Source: Epiperipatus broadwayi (lineage: Eukaryota > Onychophora > Udeonychophora > Euonychophora > Peripatidae). From it: 64,000 nt of DNA. The position numbers and the translations under genes were made by a program. The stretch is taken from contig JAQFVV010006740.1 of NCBI GenBank assembly GCA_028023455.1, positions 240,161-304,160 on the forward strand. The letters are read 5' to 3'. Positions 1 to 11,550 of this stretch are shown here, one piece after another. The notes below the pieces were generated by a model. That model was not told where the DNA came from and did no database searches. It worked only from the letters and a program-made list of their open reading frames with translations. Positions within the stretch are counted from its first letter, which is position 1, and each line of letters starts with the position of its first letter.

Positions 1-99
1 ATTCTATTTTCAAAACCCAACTGCCAAAAAAAATTCAAAATTTGTACTTGTTTAACACTCTCCCTATTGTCATTTTCTTTAACCATTTTCTTTTAACCT

Positions 100-560
100 T
101 TTCAAATTCTAATTATTATTAATAATTGTTTATACAATTATTGTTCTTATCCCAAAATTCCAATTAAGACTTGGTTTTATATTCTTAATCAAGATTGCCT
201 CTTTAATTTTTCTATCCCTTCTATTATTTGTGTAATTAATCATTTTTATACAATCTTTTTCAAACCTATGATCTGTTTCTAATAAATGCAAATAAATAGG
301 TGATCTCTTATCATATTTATGTTGAATTAATCTAGTATAAATTGATTTTTTTGTTTCTCCCACATAATTAGTTTTTATATTTTTATTTTTACATGATTTG
401 CATTCAATTTTATATACACCATTTGTGTTTTTTCTACCTTTCTTACATACTTATTATTTAATATATTAAGTATATTCTTTCTTCTTTTATTTAATATCTT
501 AAATTTTATTACATTATTAAAAGTATGTTATATTCTGAAATATGTGGCAATCGGAATTAT
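100..560 (-). pseudogene. Penelope-like element fragment, GIY-YIG endonuclease domain
   Basis: This is the C-terminal endonuclease part of a Penelope-like retroelement. On the minus strand an open stretch reads GVYKIEC, then a CxxC pair (CKSC), then YVGETKKSIYTRLIQH, which is the GIY-YIG signature (GVY...YVG) with the downstream Arg and the helix ending in QH. It continues through KIKEAILI and IKPSLNWN, which fits the conserved EN C-terminus. The longest open part is 130-363, but homology clearly extends upstream to about 440 and less clearly to 560. No reverse transcriptase is visible upstream, so the copy is 5'-truncated. GIY-YIG enzymes nick target DNA for target-primed reverse transcription in this class. 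The domain call is firm; the outer boundaries are estimates. Confidence 0.8.
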
Positions 561-1553
561 ATTCAATCTTAAGGCAACAATTTAATCATAGATTATGACT
601 ATAAAATAATATTATAATAATGTAATGTTTTAGTATCACATTTTGAATAATAATTATCATTTAGATAAACGATTTTTAATTATAATGTGCAAAATATGTT
701 ATATGTTCAATTTTGAGTTATGTGGATCAGATATTGTGGAAGTGAATAGATCAATAATAACACTGACAAAAGTTTTTATAAAACAACTTTAACAAATTTA
801 TTCTATTTAAACCAACTTTATACAATAAATTTGCAGTTTATTATAATATAAAAAACTAACAAATATAATACTAAAGTTAAAACAAGATATACAAAATCAA
901 ACAAAAAAAGATTAGGTTACAGACTACCAATATAAAAAATCATCAGTATGTAAGCCTTCACTCTGGCTTATGAACTTTTATTTATTATTTATTTTTATTT
1001 ATATAATTTTTTTTAGAAACTGATATATTTTTTGTATAATTAATGTAAATAGATTAATGCCTATCCAGATAAAATGGTGGACAGGTTACAACTTTGAGCT
1101 GAGGCAGACAATAAAAGAAATAAATGTTCTTAAGATTTTATATACGAAAAATAAACTCTTTTTATAAGTTGCATTCAAAACATAAACATATTCAGTATAG
1201 CTATTTTTAAAGTAGAAAATATAGCACAACCATCAGCATATTAAACATCCAAAATTTGAGATGATTTTCCTGTTTTTGCTTTTAATCAATTCATATATAT
1301 CAAACCTATATTATATTTTTATTTCTGTTTAATTAAACCAATTATAAGAATTTCAAAAACCACCATCATAAAAATTGAAAACAATGTTCAAATAAATATA
1401 GATACTCATTTAAAACTAGTTTTTAGATAATATACTTTATATTTTTTCCCTAAAGTAATGCTTCTTACTGTTCCAATTTACAGAAGTTCCATACTTCAAA
1501 TAATTTTTTGGTGGACAGTCAACCAATTTCAAGCAATACCACAGACCTGTTCC
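561..1553. other. Unassigned AT-rich DNA
   Basis: No open frame, RNA gene or recognised repeat could be supported here. The stretch at about 770-850 is loosely similar to 7610-7690, but both are simple A/T-rich text and I do not claim a repeat family. Confidence 0.5.
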
Positions 1554-2250
1554 ATTAGTTAGTATTAACAGTAACTTTATTTTTATTTATAGTTTGGGAG
1601 AATTATTTAAAGAATAAAATCAAATGGTTTTTTTCCCCAAGTGTCATAGCATCGGGTGGGACGCAAACCCGCAACCTGGACAACTACTTGTAAGACAGTC
1701 ACGCTGACCTCTCGACCACCAATGCAAGTTACTTTGTCTTTAAAACAGTTTCTAAACTTGTTAGTTTATTAGCAAAATTTAAGATCGTTTGCTTATTTAA
1801 AATTCCATACTCTACGTTATTGTACAACTTCAAAGTGGTGTCATTTTGAAGTTTGCTATTATTGAGATTTAGACTTTTAAACAGAGGGCGTTACTGGATA
1901 TTTGTAATGGTATAATGGTTTATATATTTGTATGATTATTTCAGTTAGTGTTAACAGTAACTTTATTTTCATTTATAGTTTGGGAGAAATATTTAAAGTT
2001 TAAAACCTAATGTTTAGTTTGTCTTTAAAACAGTTGTAAACTTGTTAGTTTATTAGCAAAATTTAAGATTGTTTGCTTATTTAAAATTTCATGCTCTGTA
2101 TTTGAGTTAGTTTGTATTTCAATATTTAACATCCTTTAACATACAACTTCAAAGTGGTATCATTTTAAAGTTCACTATTATTGAGATTTAGACTTTTAAA
2201 CAGATGGCATTACTGGATATTTGTAATTGTATAATAGTATATATATATAT
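1554..2250 (+). repeat. Direct tandem duplication, about 0.3 kb unit
   Basis: Copy 1 (about 1554-1932) and copy 2 (about 1943-2250) share long matching blocks. One begins TTAACAGTAACTTTATTTT, followed by TTTATAGTTTGGGAGAA. Another begins TTTGTCTTTAAAACAGTT and runs on through GCAAAATTTAAGAT and GATTTAGACTTTTAAACAGA. Copy 1 carries an insertion of roughly 100 bases (about 1634-1732) that copy 2 lacks and that contains a tRNA-like sequence. Copy 2 has its own extra stretch around 2098-2137. Nothing in the unit looks coding. Confidence 0.75.
1649..1725 (-). tRNA. tRNA-like sequence (Val-UAC-like) or tRNA-derived SINE head
   Basis: On the minus strand these 77 bases can fold as a cloverleaf. The 7-bp acceptor stem is GCATTGG with CCGATGC (one G-U pair). 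The A-box is TGGTCGAGAGG. A five-base anticodon stem closes a seven-base loop CTTACAA, giving anticodon UAC with U33 present. The T-arm loop TTTGCGT sits in a GGG/CCC-containing stem with one mismatch. The B-box departs from consensus at two positions, so transcription by Pol III is doubtful. It sits inside an insertion present in only one of two tandem paralogues, which favours a SINE or tRNA pseudogene over a functional tRNA gene. Confidence 0.45.
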
Positions 2251-2304
2251 AATACATATTTTGCGGGTTCATCCGTGTTAAAAACTTTTAATATCAATAT
2301 ACTG

Positions 2305-2339
2305 ACGTTTCGACTTGGTCACACAAGCCATCCACAGAG
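2305..2339 (-). ncRNA. Hammerhead-ribozyme-like motif, left arm
   Basis: This is the minus-strand twin of the motif at 2973-3006: CUGUGGA, a hairpin, GAAAC, then GUC. The A6 core position of the hammerhead consensus (CUGANGA) is U here, so this copy is probably inactive. PLE terminal repeats are known to carry minimal type I hammerheads, which supports the reading. Confidence 0.4.
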
Positions 2340-2972
2340 TTATAAAAAGGTAGAAAGACGGTTGTAGAGGCGCTACAATCACTGGTTTGAATAAAACATT
2401 AAAAATCCCACCAATAGCAAAAATGTTAAATTTAAGAATGTTTTTTAAAGAAATCTTTCCAAATAGGAGGAAGTTTGCACGTATCATCTCGCTTATTGAT
2501 ACAATCTGGCCTTTTAAGTATCTCAATGGCTTCTCTGATTTTGCACTGGTAGAGATTATCACATCTGGATATGATCCTGGTACTAGAAAAATCTATTTTA
2601 TGACCTGAATCTATAGTATGTAGTAAGAGTGCTGATGATGATGAGTGTTGTTTAACTGCAACACTCATCATCATCAGCACTCTCACTACATACTATAGAT
2701 TCAGGTCATAAAATAGATTTTTCTAGTACCAGGATCATATCCAGATGTGATAATCTCTACCAATGCAAAATCAGAGAAGCCATTGAGATACTTAAAAGGC
2801 CAGATTGTATCAATAAGCGAGATGATACATGCAAACTTCCTCCTATTTGGAAAGATTTCTTTAAAAAACATTCTTAAATTTAACATTTTTGCTATTGGTG
2901 GGATTTTTAATGTTTTATTCAAACCAGTGATTGTAGCGCCTCTACAACCGTCTTTCTACCTTTTTTATAACT

Positions 2973-3006
2973 CTGTGGATGGCTTGTGTGACCAAGTCGA
3001 AACGTC
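2973..3006 (+). ncRNA. Hammerhead-ribozyme-like motif, right arm
   Basis: The order of parts is CUGUGGA, one U, a 6-bp stem GGCUUG/CAAGUC (with one G-U) closing the loop UGUGAC, then GAAAC and GUC. This matches a minimal type I hammerhead with almost no stem III. ACU before the core and AGU after GUC could form a short stem I. Two departures from consensus are the U at core position A6 and the unpaired U before stem II. The family precedent (hammerheads in PLE terminal repeats) makes this likely as a degraded ribozyme rather than an active one. Confidence 0.45.
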
Positions 3007-3095
3007 AGTATATTGATATTAAAAGTTTTTAACACGGATGAACCCGCAAAATATGTATTTTATATATTTAACCCGTGCAAATCTTCGTTTTAATA

Positions 3096-5704
3096 TATAT
3101 ATATATATTGTACTGATAAGAATTGTATGCTCATTTAACAAGGTTTAAAATCCAAGTAAAAGTACCCTAAATCCATTCATGCCTGAGATACACAAGTCAT
3201 GAGCAATCATGGAGTCTACCCAACTTGCTCTTCTCTAAAACTATAACATGATGAACAACACTTCTGATGATAACAGATGAAATTTTATTCATTGCAGTCC
3301 TACAGACACAATGGAGAGACATGAGAATGAGCAAGGTTAGAACAACCCAGGAATAAATATCCATTTAAAATAATCAGTTATAACTTCTTAATATTAGTAT
3401 TATTATAAGGAACAAATGAAATTTAATGAGTGAGATTCAGTAAGACACAAACACATGAGTAATTATCAACATAATATTTAATGAACATAAACAATTTTAA
3501 TTTACATCAGAGACATAGCACAGATTTTATGCGGTTAATAATTTGCATATAGGCAAATGGCTTAGTATGCTAATCAGCTACAAATAATAAATTAACGTTA
3601 TTAATACCATGACCATTACTTTAAAGTAATGATAAAAGATATCTATAAATTCATCTCCAAAGATAGGTTCACTCTTGACATGATAGTTAAACAATTTATC
3701 ATTCATGAGCGCATCTGGGTCTGTACAAATGAGAGAAAGGGACTAGCTTAAATAAGCTTTACTGTGACAATCCTAAAATATTTTATTAATTATTAAGTGA
3801 ATGATTTACAAACATCACCATGCCACATCTTATAGATAACATGGGAACTACACATAAGAAAGAGAACTCACAGTGCTGACAAGGATAGCATTAGAAATGA
3901 AGTACATGTCCATCTTTGAACTGAAAGGCTTTATCATATATAAGAGTCCACTTTTATTTATAACAAGGCAGTATTCAAAGAGACAAGTGGTAAGGATGTT
4001 ATGGTTCAAACTTGTCGATGTCATCCCACACAGAGCCTTAACAATCTAACACTTGTCCTGAGATCAGTGCTACCAAATCTTATTCTTAGACAAGTTACAT
4101 GAAAAAAATCTGGGACTTACAGAGGATTAAGTATGATAAACAAAAATACAAATTCTTGAAAATGCTATCATAAGTAAGCAACACGAATATGGCTTAAGTC
4201 GTAAATGACTAATGCAATAATTTAAGCTTAAATAAAGTAATAATATCATGTGTAATGCCATGACAATTATTAACCTACTCAGCAATGTACATATAACCTT
4301 AGCAAATTAGGATGTCAGATATAAAAAAGGGGAAATGTTATTTTCCTATTTAACAAGCCTGAACTATTCTCAAATGATATATTATAAGCAAGTTATGCCC
4401 AATGGTGTGAAAGCAAATAAATAATTATTAAATAGATTAATAATCAGATTTATTTATAGAACATTAAATGCATTTAAAATCAATAGTGTTAACAACAAAA
4501 GGTTTATCATATCCCATATATATATGACATCTTAAACAATCCACCATTAAGCATATATTTTTAAATATTCAATCGAGCGAACTGCATTCAATATGAAATT
4601 TTACATTCAACTACTTAAATATTCCAAAACATCAGAATGGGGGCTAAAATAATATATGTTCACTAGATTGAAACATTAGAATACTAATATTACTCAATAA
4701 AATACATAGTTTAAAATAAGTTTGCCACATAAAAATAAAATAACTAGAGTGTAAAATTTAAGAGCTAATGAAAGATCTAAAATATAATTCTGTGCTAATG
4801 TTTTACAAGACAGGATTTTTAAGCTCTAGAGAGAAAATCATTAAACTTAATTATTATGATAGTTTATAGTCAGTTATCAGATGGATAAAAGGTTACATTA
4901 TGAATATAAATAGAATTTAGAAATAAAATGAAAAATATTAAGAGTTTGTTCATCAGCAGAACAGATTACCTTCTAGACATTATGGTTGCCATTTAGAACA
5001 ATGTATGTAAAATTTAGATGTAAAAGCATGGTTCATAGTTAAACAGAACAGTTCTCAAGTGGTGATGGCATGGCAGAAAAGGCAGTATAAAAGGCAATCT
5101 AAGATCAGGTAGGCAAATTTTTTCTTCTACTCAGGATTCATTTTGTTTTCACTGTCTAAAAGAACACAAGTAAAAGAGTGACCTGAACTCATTTTGTGTG
5201 TGCCTAGAACTCTTACTCATCCTATACTTGAAATTTGGCAATATTAAAAAACATAAACAGATACATTCCAGAAAGCATTATTTAAACATATTTTTAAATT
5301 TGGAAATAGCTTTAAGGATATGATTTTGCTAATTTGGGACTGTTGAAATAATTAAATGAAAACAACATTTTAACATTTAACTTGCAATAATATTTTTTAG
5401 AGCATTCTGGCATTGCTTTAGCTTTACATTAATCATATTAATTTTCATATCTGTAATACATATACACACATACACGATTACCTAAGTGAAGAGAACTTAC
5501 AAGCTTAGAAATAATATATAATTAAGTTAAAATAATAACAAAGCTGGTTAAATATAACCATTTCGAATAAATAGGGTGGACATCACATGTATATGTGTGT
5601 GCCTAACATTTGGATGACCAAATAAATAAACTGGTTCAAACCCTACTTTAAAGGTCTGTATTGTCATCAGGCAGTGAAGCTAAATATATACTACAGATTT
5701 ACCA

Positions 5705-5706
<2 letters not shown>
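3096..5706. other. Unassigned AT-rich DNA
   Basis: No supported gene was found on either strand. Open frames are short and composition-driven. A lone B-box-like string, GGTTCAAACCCTAC near 5635, has no convincing A-box upstream and is not called as a SINE. Confidence 0.5.

Positions 5707-5800
<94 letters not shown>
5707..5800. repeat. (TA)n microsatellite
   Basis: About 94 bases of uninterrupted TA dinucleotide. It ends exactly where the left arm of the inverted PLE pair (5803-6665) begins. Confidence 0.97.
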
Positions 5801-5802
<2 letters not shown>

Positions 5803-5803
<1 letters not shown>

Positions 5804-6665
5804 GAGTATTTATAAATACAGTAATCAGATATATTTTAAAAATTTATCCACTTAGGAGTGCTTTTGATTATCTTAGTAGTCCTTATCAACTAACAATTTG
5901 AAAGGCTAACCTTCCCACAATTCTATGATTTTAACATTTGCTGCCTGCCTGTTAATTAAGCTATGTTTGTATTTATATAATAGCAGAGCTTCTTTTATTT
6001 TTCTTTTGTTGTTATTTTTTCAATTTGCAATTTTTTAACATTATCGTAATTGAAGTTAAAATCATAAATACATGAATTATTATGGTCATAAAAAAAAGAT
6101 GCTGAAACATTATTATCTATTTTATAAATTTGATTTTATTTCTGTACACACCTCCACCATTAAAAAAATTAATAAATAATTCTAAAGATAAAGCCTCACT
6201 TATAAATAAAAATTGTATCATTTATATATGAATAAGTAGGTGTGGCAGTGGATATATAGGTGAATCGAGATGTACATCGGAAAAAAGAACTAAAGAGCAC
6301 TTGCTGTTGTTAAAAAGAGTTCAGAAATCAAATCAGAATTGCAAAGTAGACAATAATGTTTCATCATCCATTTTTCATGACCATAATAATTCATGTATTT
6401 ATGGATTTAACTTCAATTACAATAACATTAAAATATTGCAAATTGAAAAAAATAACAAAATAAAATCAAAAGAAGCTATGCTAAAATACAAATATAGACA
6501 TAACTTAATTAACAGGCAGGCAACAAACATTAAAATCACAGAATTATAGAAAGGTTAGCCTCTCAAAGTGTTAGTTGACAAAGACTATGAGGATAATTAA
6601 AAGCACTCCTAAGTGGATACAATTTTTAAAATATATCTGATTACTGTATTTATAAATATTCAATT
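5803..6665. mobile_element. Penelope-like element, second inverted pair
   Basis: The left arm (about 5803-6145) is the diverged reverse complement of the right arm (about 6315-6665). Both outer ends read ATTGAGTATTTATAAATACA or its near-equivalent next to TA-rich DNA. Both arms contain the CAGGCAGGCA motif near a TTAATTAA run. The right arm encodes a PLE endonuclease, so the arms are head-to-head and diverge from a spacer of roughly 170 bases. Substitutions and small indels show this pair is older than the one at 2251-3095. Confidence 0.75.
6196..6549 (+). pseudogene. PLE GIY-YIG endonuclease remnant
   Basis: On the plus strand, starting upstream of the longest open stretch, the frame reads NKNCIIYI, a stop, then ISRCGSGYIGESRCTSEKRT and KEHLLLLKRV. 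GYIGES followed by the charged helix KRTKEH is the GIY-YIG signature of Penelope-like elements. The remainder to 6549 contains the conserved SIFHDHNN block (the usual H-x-H region) and KSKEAMLKYK (EA helix). One in-frame stop precedes the YIG motif and no RT is present. The catalytic Arg and Glu have plausible counterparts, but the copy cannot encode a whole enzyme. Confidence 0.7.
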
Positions 6666-9600
6666 ATATAATTATGTATATTGCCTTAAAGAAATACAGA
6701 CATCAAATTCTAATATATATATTGTACCCTCACTTCCCGATATATATAATATAACTTAAAATATGACTAGCTTAATTAAATCGTTATGCTCGGCTAAAAT
6801 ATGTATAACTATCATTAATATATTTTTATAATACTATATCTTATCAGATTCATTATAACTTACCAAAATTAATATAGTTCAATATCATGTACTAATTAAA
6901 TAAGTATTTATTAAAATCATGAGACTATGAAGTGAAGTTACAAGTGGTAATTGAATTTACATTGAGCTAATGTCTTCCCAAGACACTATCTCAATGGCAT
7001 AAGAATACTATTACCTCTTTATTATCTCATTACTACATCTACAGCACTCTTATGTCTTTTATAAAAATTAACTAACTTCAATAATAATAATAAATAAATC
7101 TCAATCTTTTATTAAGGAAATATAATTAAATAATCTCAGGTTCTTTTAATTATTTTAAAAGTAATAATATTTCTTGCAGATAGGCATGATAAGGGATTTA
7201 ATATCAAACCTAACTACACCTAACTTATCATAATAATAATAACTAACAATAATAATTTCTAGTGTATAAATTAATCTTATCTATTTTATTATACTATTAA
7301 TCATTAAGGAAATAAGTGAATCATCTACATGTCTTTCATTTTCACATAGTATCTTAATTTAAAAATTATACTAAAATCTTATAATTTAATAATATGTGGC
7401 AATAAATAATATTATACTCTTATATTGTGCATTATAATTACCTTGTGACCATTATAATATTATATGTTAATGTCAATCAATTTCTATAAATTATATTAAG
7501 AAAATACTGTGTTTCTTTTAAAAATAATAATAACAATAAATTCATATTGTGCAAATATTATGTTTATTCAAATTATCTGTTGTCAAATGCTATGGTGTAA
7601 ATAATGAATTCGACACACTTTTAAACAACTTAAACAAATTTATTTACATCAACTTTAATAAACAACTTATGTACATTATTTACATTACAAGTGGAAACCA
7701 AAGAAAATAAAAAATAAGAAAAATAATAATACAAGATTTTTACACTGTTACTATTTCCATAAACATAAATAGATAATCCATACATTTCTTAAATGTTTTA
7801 TCAGTAACATTTAATTAAGTTTATGAACTTAAATCTTAATAGATATCATTTGTCATTAGTTAGTACAAAAGAAGACTTTTATGTAAAATATCACTTATGT
7901 AGCATATGTAAAATAAACAAACTTTAACAATTAAAATGCTACTTCACTTAAGTATTATTGCTATTTCTATTATAATGTACTAGTATGTATTACATTTACT
8001 ATTAGCATTAATCACATATCAACTAATGTATAGACTGATATAACTTTATAATATAACAACATTTATTGATTATATAATTATTTACTTCATTCTGATGTAA
8101 TTTCATAATGTATGTCTTACCAAAATATGCAATACATATATGTTCTTTTCTTAAAATAATATTTAAAATTATTCAACAATTTCAAATTTTATAAAGTATT
8201 ATATTAAAATAAAATTCTATGATTCTTTTCTATTTAAACTACTACTCTTCTCTACTTGTTATTCCTATTCCTTCCTAATAAAATTCTATCTACAAATATC
8301 ATTTTAACCTTATTTAACTTCAGTAATAGCTTACCAATTTTTTTTAAAAAAAAATATACGACTATCCAAACTCTCTTATACCTCATCATCTATATACGAT
8401 AAACCCTTCAATCAAAATATAAATTTTTATATAAAATTAATTTAACTTATCTAATAAAAAAAAAAAAAATATAGATATTTTTACCTCTTACTAACTTGAA
8501 AGGTAATATAAATAATTCATACTAATATAATAAATCAAATTCCTAATATTGTAACAGAAACATTAAAACTTATTCACGAAAGAATCATATAATTATTTAT
8601 GGATTTCTCTTATTATGTTATAATAAATTTATATCATAAATTTAAAGTATGCATATTAAAATAAAACTGTTATTACTAATATTATGTGTGTATATTCTTT
8701 AAATATTTATACATTCATTCAACAATCAAATAATATTTGGTTGATCTAAAGAAAACAAAGCAAAATACATCAAATTATTACTATTATAATTTTTACCATA
8801 AATGATATTCCAATTTATAATCCGCCACACAATGTCCTCCAGAATTACAGTTTTACAAAATAATTTCACATTTATACTCAACAATTATTCTTTAAAATAT
8901 TACGTGTTGTATAATTATATAAAAATAAACTTTATGAAATTAAGTGTTATATTAATATTTAGTTACTTTTTAAAAAAAATGTACCTCTCTTATCTTTAAT
9001 AGATCAATAAATAATTAAATATCTATGTTAGTTAAGAAAAACAAAAGATGTTACATAAAATCCAACGGTGTCTTCTTTCCACCCATAATTGTTCTTTTTT
9101 TTTTTTCCTAGGCACAAACTTTTACCAACATTACTTCCTTTTCCGGTACATCACGTGTTTAAACAGTTTTTATGAAATAAATGAAAATGTTCTTTTTTAA
9201 AAAAAATAAAATAAAATAAGTTCCACCATAAAGAAACAAAATAATAATTAAAACAGTTTAAAAGATCCGGATTCATTTCTTTAAAGACAAATTATTTAAA
9301 AGTTATTATTTCTAGGATTAGTCAATAGTTTATAATGTTCTTATTTAATTATTATAAATTGACTTGGATATCCACGTATACTTATTTGCGCATTCCTTAA
9401 TAAATATTTAGGTAAGATTAATTTCTAAAATTCTTCTGTACGACCAGTGTCCAGATTTTACTATAATATATTTTATTTACAGGTATTTCTTTGCCAATTA
9501 AACTTCCGATTTATTTGCCTTTTAAAACTATCGAAGTCGAGTCTTTTAAACCACAAAGACTTAACAAGGCAAGTAATTCTACAATTATTATTAATTACCA

Positions 9601-11030
9601 TATCTTTACCAAGATATATACTTAAATTTGTATTTTAAAAATACTTTCTTCATAAAGAAGTATTTATCTTTCTTTAAAATATTTGTTTATAAAATTAATT
9701 ATAATCAACTTTTAAATTCATATAATGTCCAATATATTACTTTTGTCCAACTAGAAATTCTCCTAGTTAATCCAGCGTTTGTTATATTTTTAGTATAAAG
9801 TCTCCAATACATTTTATCCTTACACGATGTTTTCATGATTATTTGATAGTAAATTGAGCTTCGATAGAGACGATCAATAGGGAATTATAAATAAATTAGC
9901 ACTGCATATTTAACGGTAAAACTTTTATAATTTTTTTAAAACTACTCTCTTATAATTTTAAAACGATTACGAGAGCGTCTATAATTTTACTTAGCTATAT
10001 CTAATAGCACACTTTACTTAAAAGAAAACATAATCATAATCCCCCCTGAACAATTGAACCTTGGTTTTATACCGGAATACATTCCCCACTTGATTGGTAA
10101 ATTAAACAATCACTTTGCTAGCCTATTTACATATTTTACCAACAATACAGAATTAAAAATAAATAATGACTTATTTAATATTTATTATTTATTACATTAT
10201 TAAATTCTTAAATTGATCTTTATCATTTATTTAAATCCATTAAACATTTTTTTAAAATATATTTTTACTTTATTTTACTTTTAACTTTTATAAGACTATT
10301 TTTCTAAACAAACTAAGTCTATCTTTATTCGTTACGTTTTTTTTTTAAACAGTATTTTAAAAATCAGATTTAATATTTCACATTAATTATCTTTATTTTT
10401 ATCTCGTGATAGCCAATATAATATTTATAAATTTTATAATAGAATTTTAGAACAGTTTTGCAACTTTACTAAAAAAAAAACTTACAAGCATGTGTGTACA
10501 TATGTCTATCTATCATCTGTTTTACAACACAGATACAAACGCTTGTAATATCTAAAAATAAACTAACAATTTAATTTTTTAAAATAAATGTTTTTAAAAT
10601 AAATAATATATTATAGCAACTTTAAAATAATAATTCGATATTATTAAAATCAAATATTAATCTTCTATTATATACTATTAATAATTAAAATATTTATATT
10701 CACTTATTAAATATTAATCTTTATCAACAATAAATATATGCATTTAATTTTACTTATCTTTTAACTTTTAGCTTTAAACATTTATTTACAAAACTTATTA
10801 ATGCAGTATTGATCATGGCCAGTTTTCCCAATCATATAATATTATCATCTTTTATTGAAACATCTCTCTCAAACATTAGCACAATTTCACATATCAAATA
10901 TTCATAGATTACTTTAATTAAACTTTTGAAAGATTATCATAAATAAAATCAACATCATATAGCTAAATATACATTAAATTTAAAATTTTTAATAAATTGA
11001 TATAACAATTCATGGTGACCCATACAAAAG
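6666..11030. other. Long G-poor, AT-rich region without genes
   Basis: No coding frame, tRNA or recognised element was found. The plus strand is markedly poor in G relative to C: 8221-8280 has about 2 G, and 8401-8460 has none. Short AT homopolymer and TA runs are frequent. No mitochondrial gene sequence is recognisable, so there is no support for a nuclear mitochondrial insert. Confidence 0.5.
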
Positions 11031-11453
11031 GGCACAATATATATATATATATATATAAATTTATTAAATGCACATTGATTACGTAAGTAATATTTACTGA
11101 GGCTATAACCTCGATAATATGCATATAAATTGTGTGTTTAATAAATTTATAATTAAAACTTTATATTATTGTAATAGATTTCTAACTATAAAATATTTCC
11201 ATGGACTCATTGTAAATCGAAAGATTTCGCGAGTATTAATGTGTAATAAGAAATGTGGACTTAATCAGTGAAGTATTGAATAGCTTCACACTTGCAGATC
11301 TAACCACTTCAGCTTCACCTATTTAAATAGAAAGTAGGTTGAAGTAAAAAAGGGTTTCCCTCTTTTCTTTCATAGAGTAAGCTTGTGGTTGAAATATGTG
11401 TAGAGGTCCCTACTATCACATTTTATAAGCATATTATCAAGGTTATAGCCTCA

Positions 11454-11540
<87 letters not shown>

Positions 11541-11550
11541 GCCATTACAA
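11031..11550. repeat. Nested inverted-repeat element around (TA)n
   Basis: The outer ends read GGCACAATATATATA at about 11032 and its reverse complement at about 11528-11542. Just inside the (TA)n tracts is a second inverted pair: TGAGGCTATAACCTCG (about 11098) and its near-reverse-complement AAGGTTATAGCCTCA (about 11439). A third pair, AAATTTATTAAATGCACATT against TGTGTGTTTAATAAATTT, lies at 11060-11150. The right (TA)n tract covers about 11455-11537. No coding capacity is seen. This could be a nonautonomous transposon or a foldback repeat; the family is not recognised. Confidence 0.55.

Larger units (their letters stand above)
2251..3095. mobile_element. Penelope-like element 3' ends, head-to-head inverted dimer
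   Basis: Two arms of about 400 bp (2251-2650 and 2659-3060) are near-perfect reverse complements separated by an 8-base loop. Each encodes, reading outward, the C-terminus of a PLE GIY-YIG endonuclease: HTIDSGHKIDFSSTRI, SRCDNLYQCKIREAIEIL, then KRDDTCKLPPIW, all typical of PLE ends. On the outer side of each coding part lies a noncoding terminal region with a hammerhead-like motif. The right arm extends about 35 bases further (to AACCCGTGCAAATCTTCG) than the left, and both sides border (TA)n. Neither arm contains the catalytic GIY-YIG part or RT, so both are 5'-truncated. Confidence 0.85.

Noticed and set aside
770-850. Possible repeat shared with 7610-7690 and 44278-44340
   Set aside because: Similarity limited to A/T-rich words such as AACAAATTTATT; not distinguishable from composition.
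5630-5650. B-box-like GGTTCAAACCCTAC, and similar lone B-boxes near 18628 and 60940
   Set aside because: No A-box at tRNA-like distance, so a SINE or tRNA call is not supported.
6666-11030. Possible nuclear insert of mitochondrial DNA, suggested by high AT and strand bias
   Set aside because: No mitochondrial protein, rRNA or tRNA sequence recognisable in any frame.
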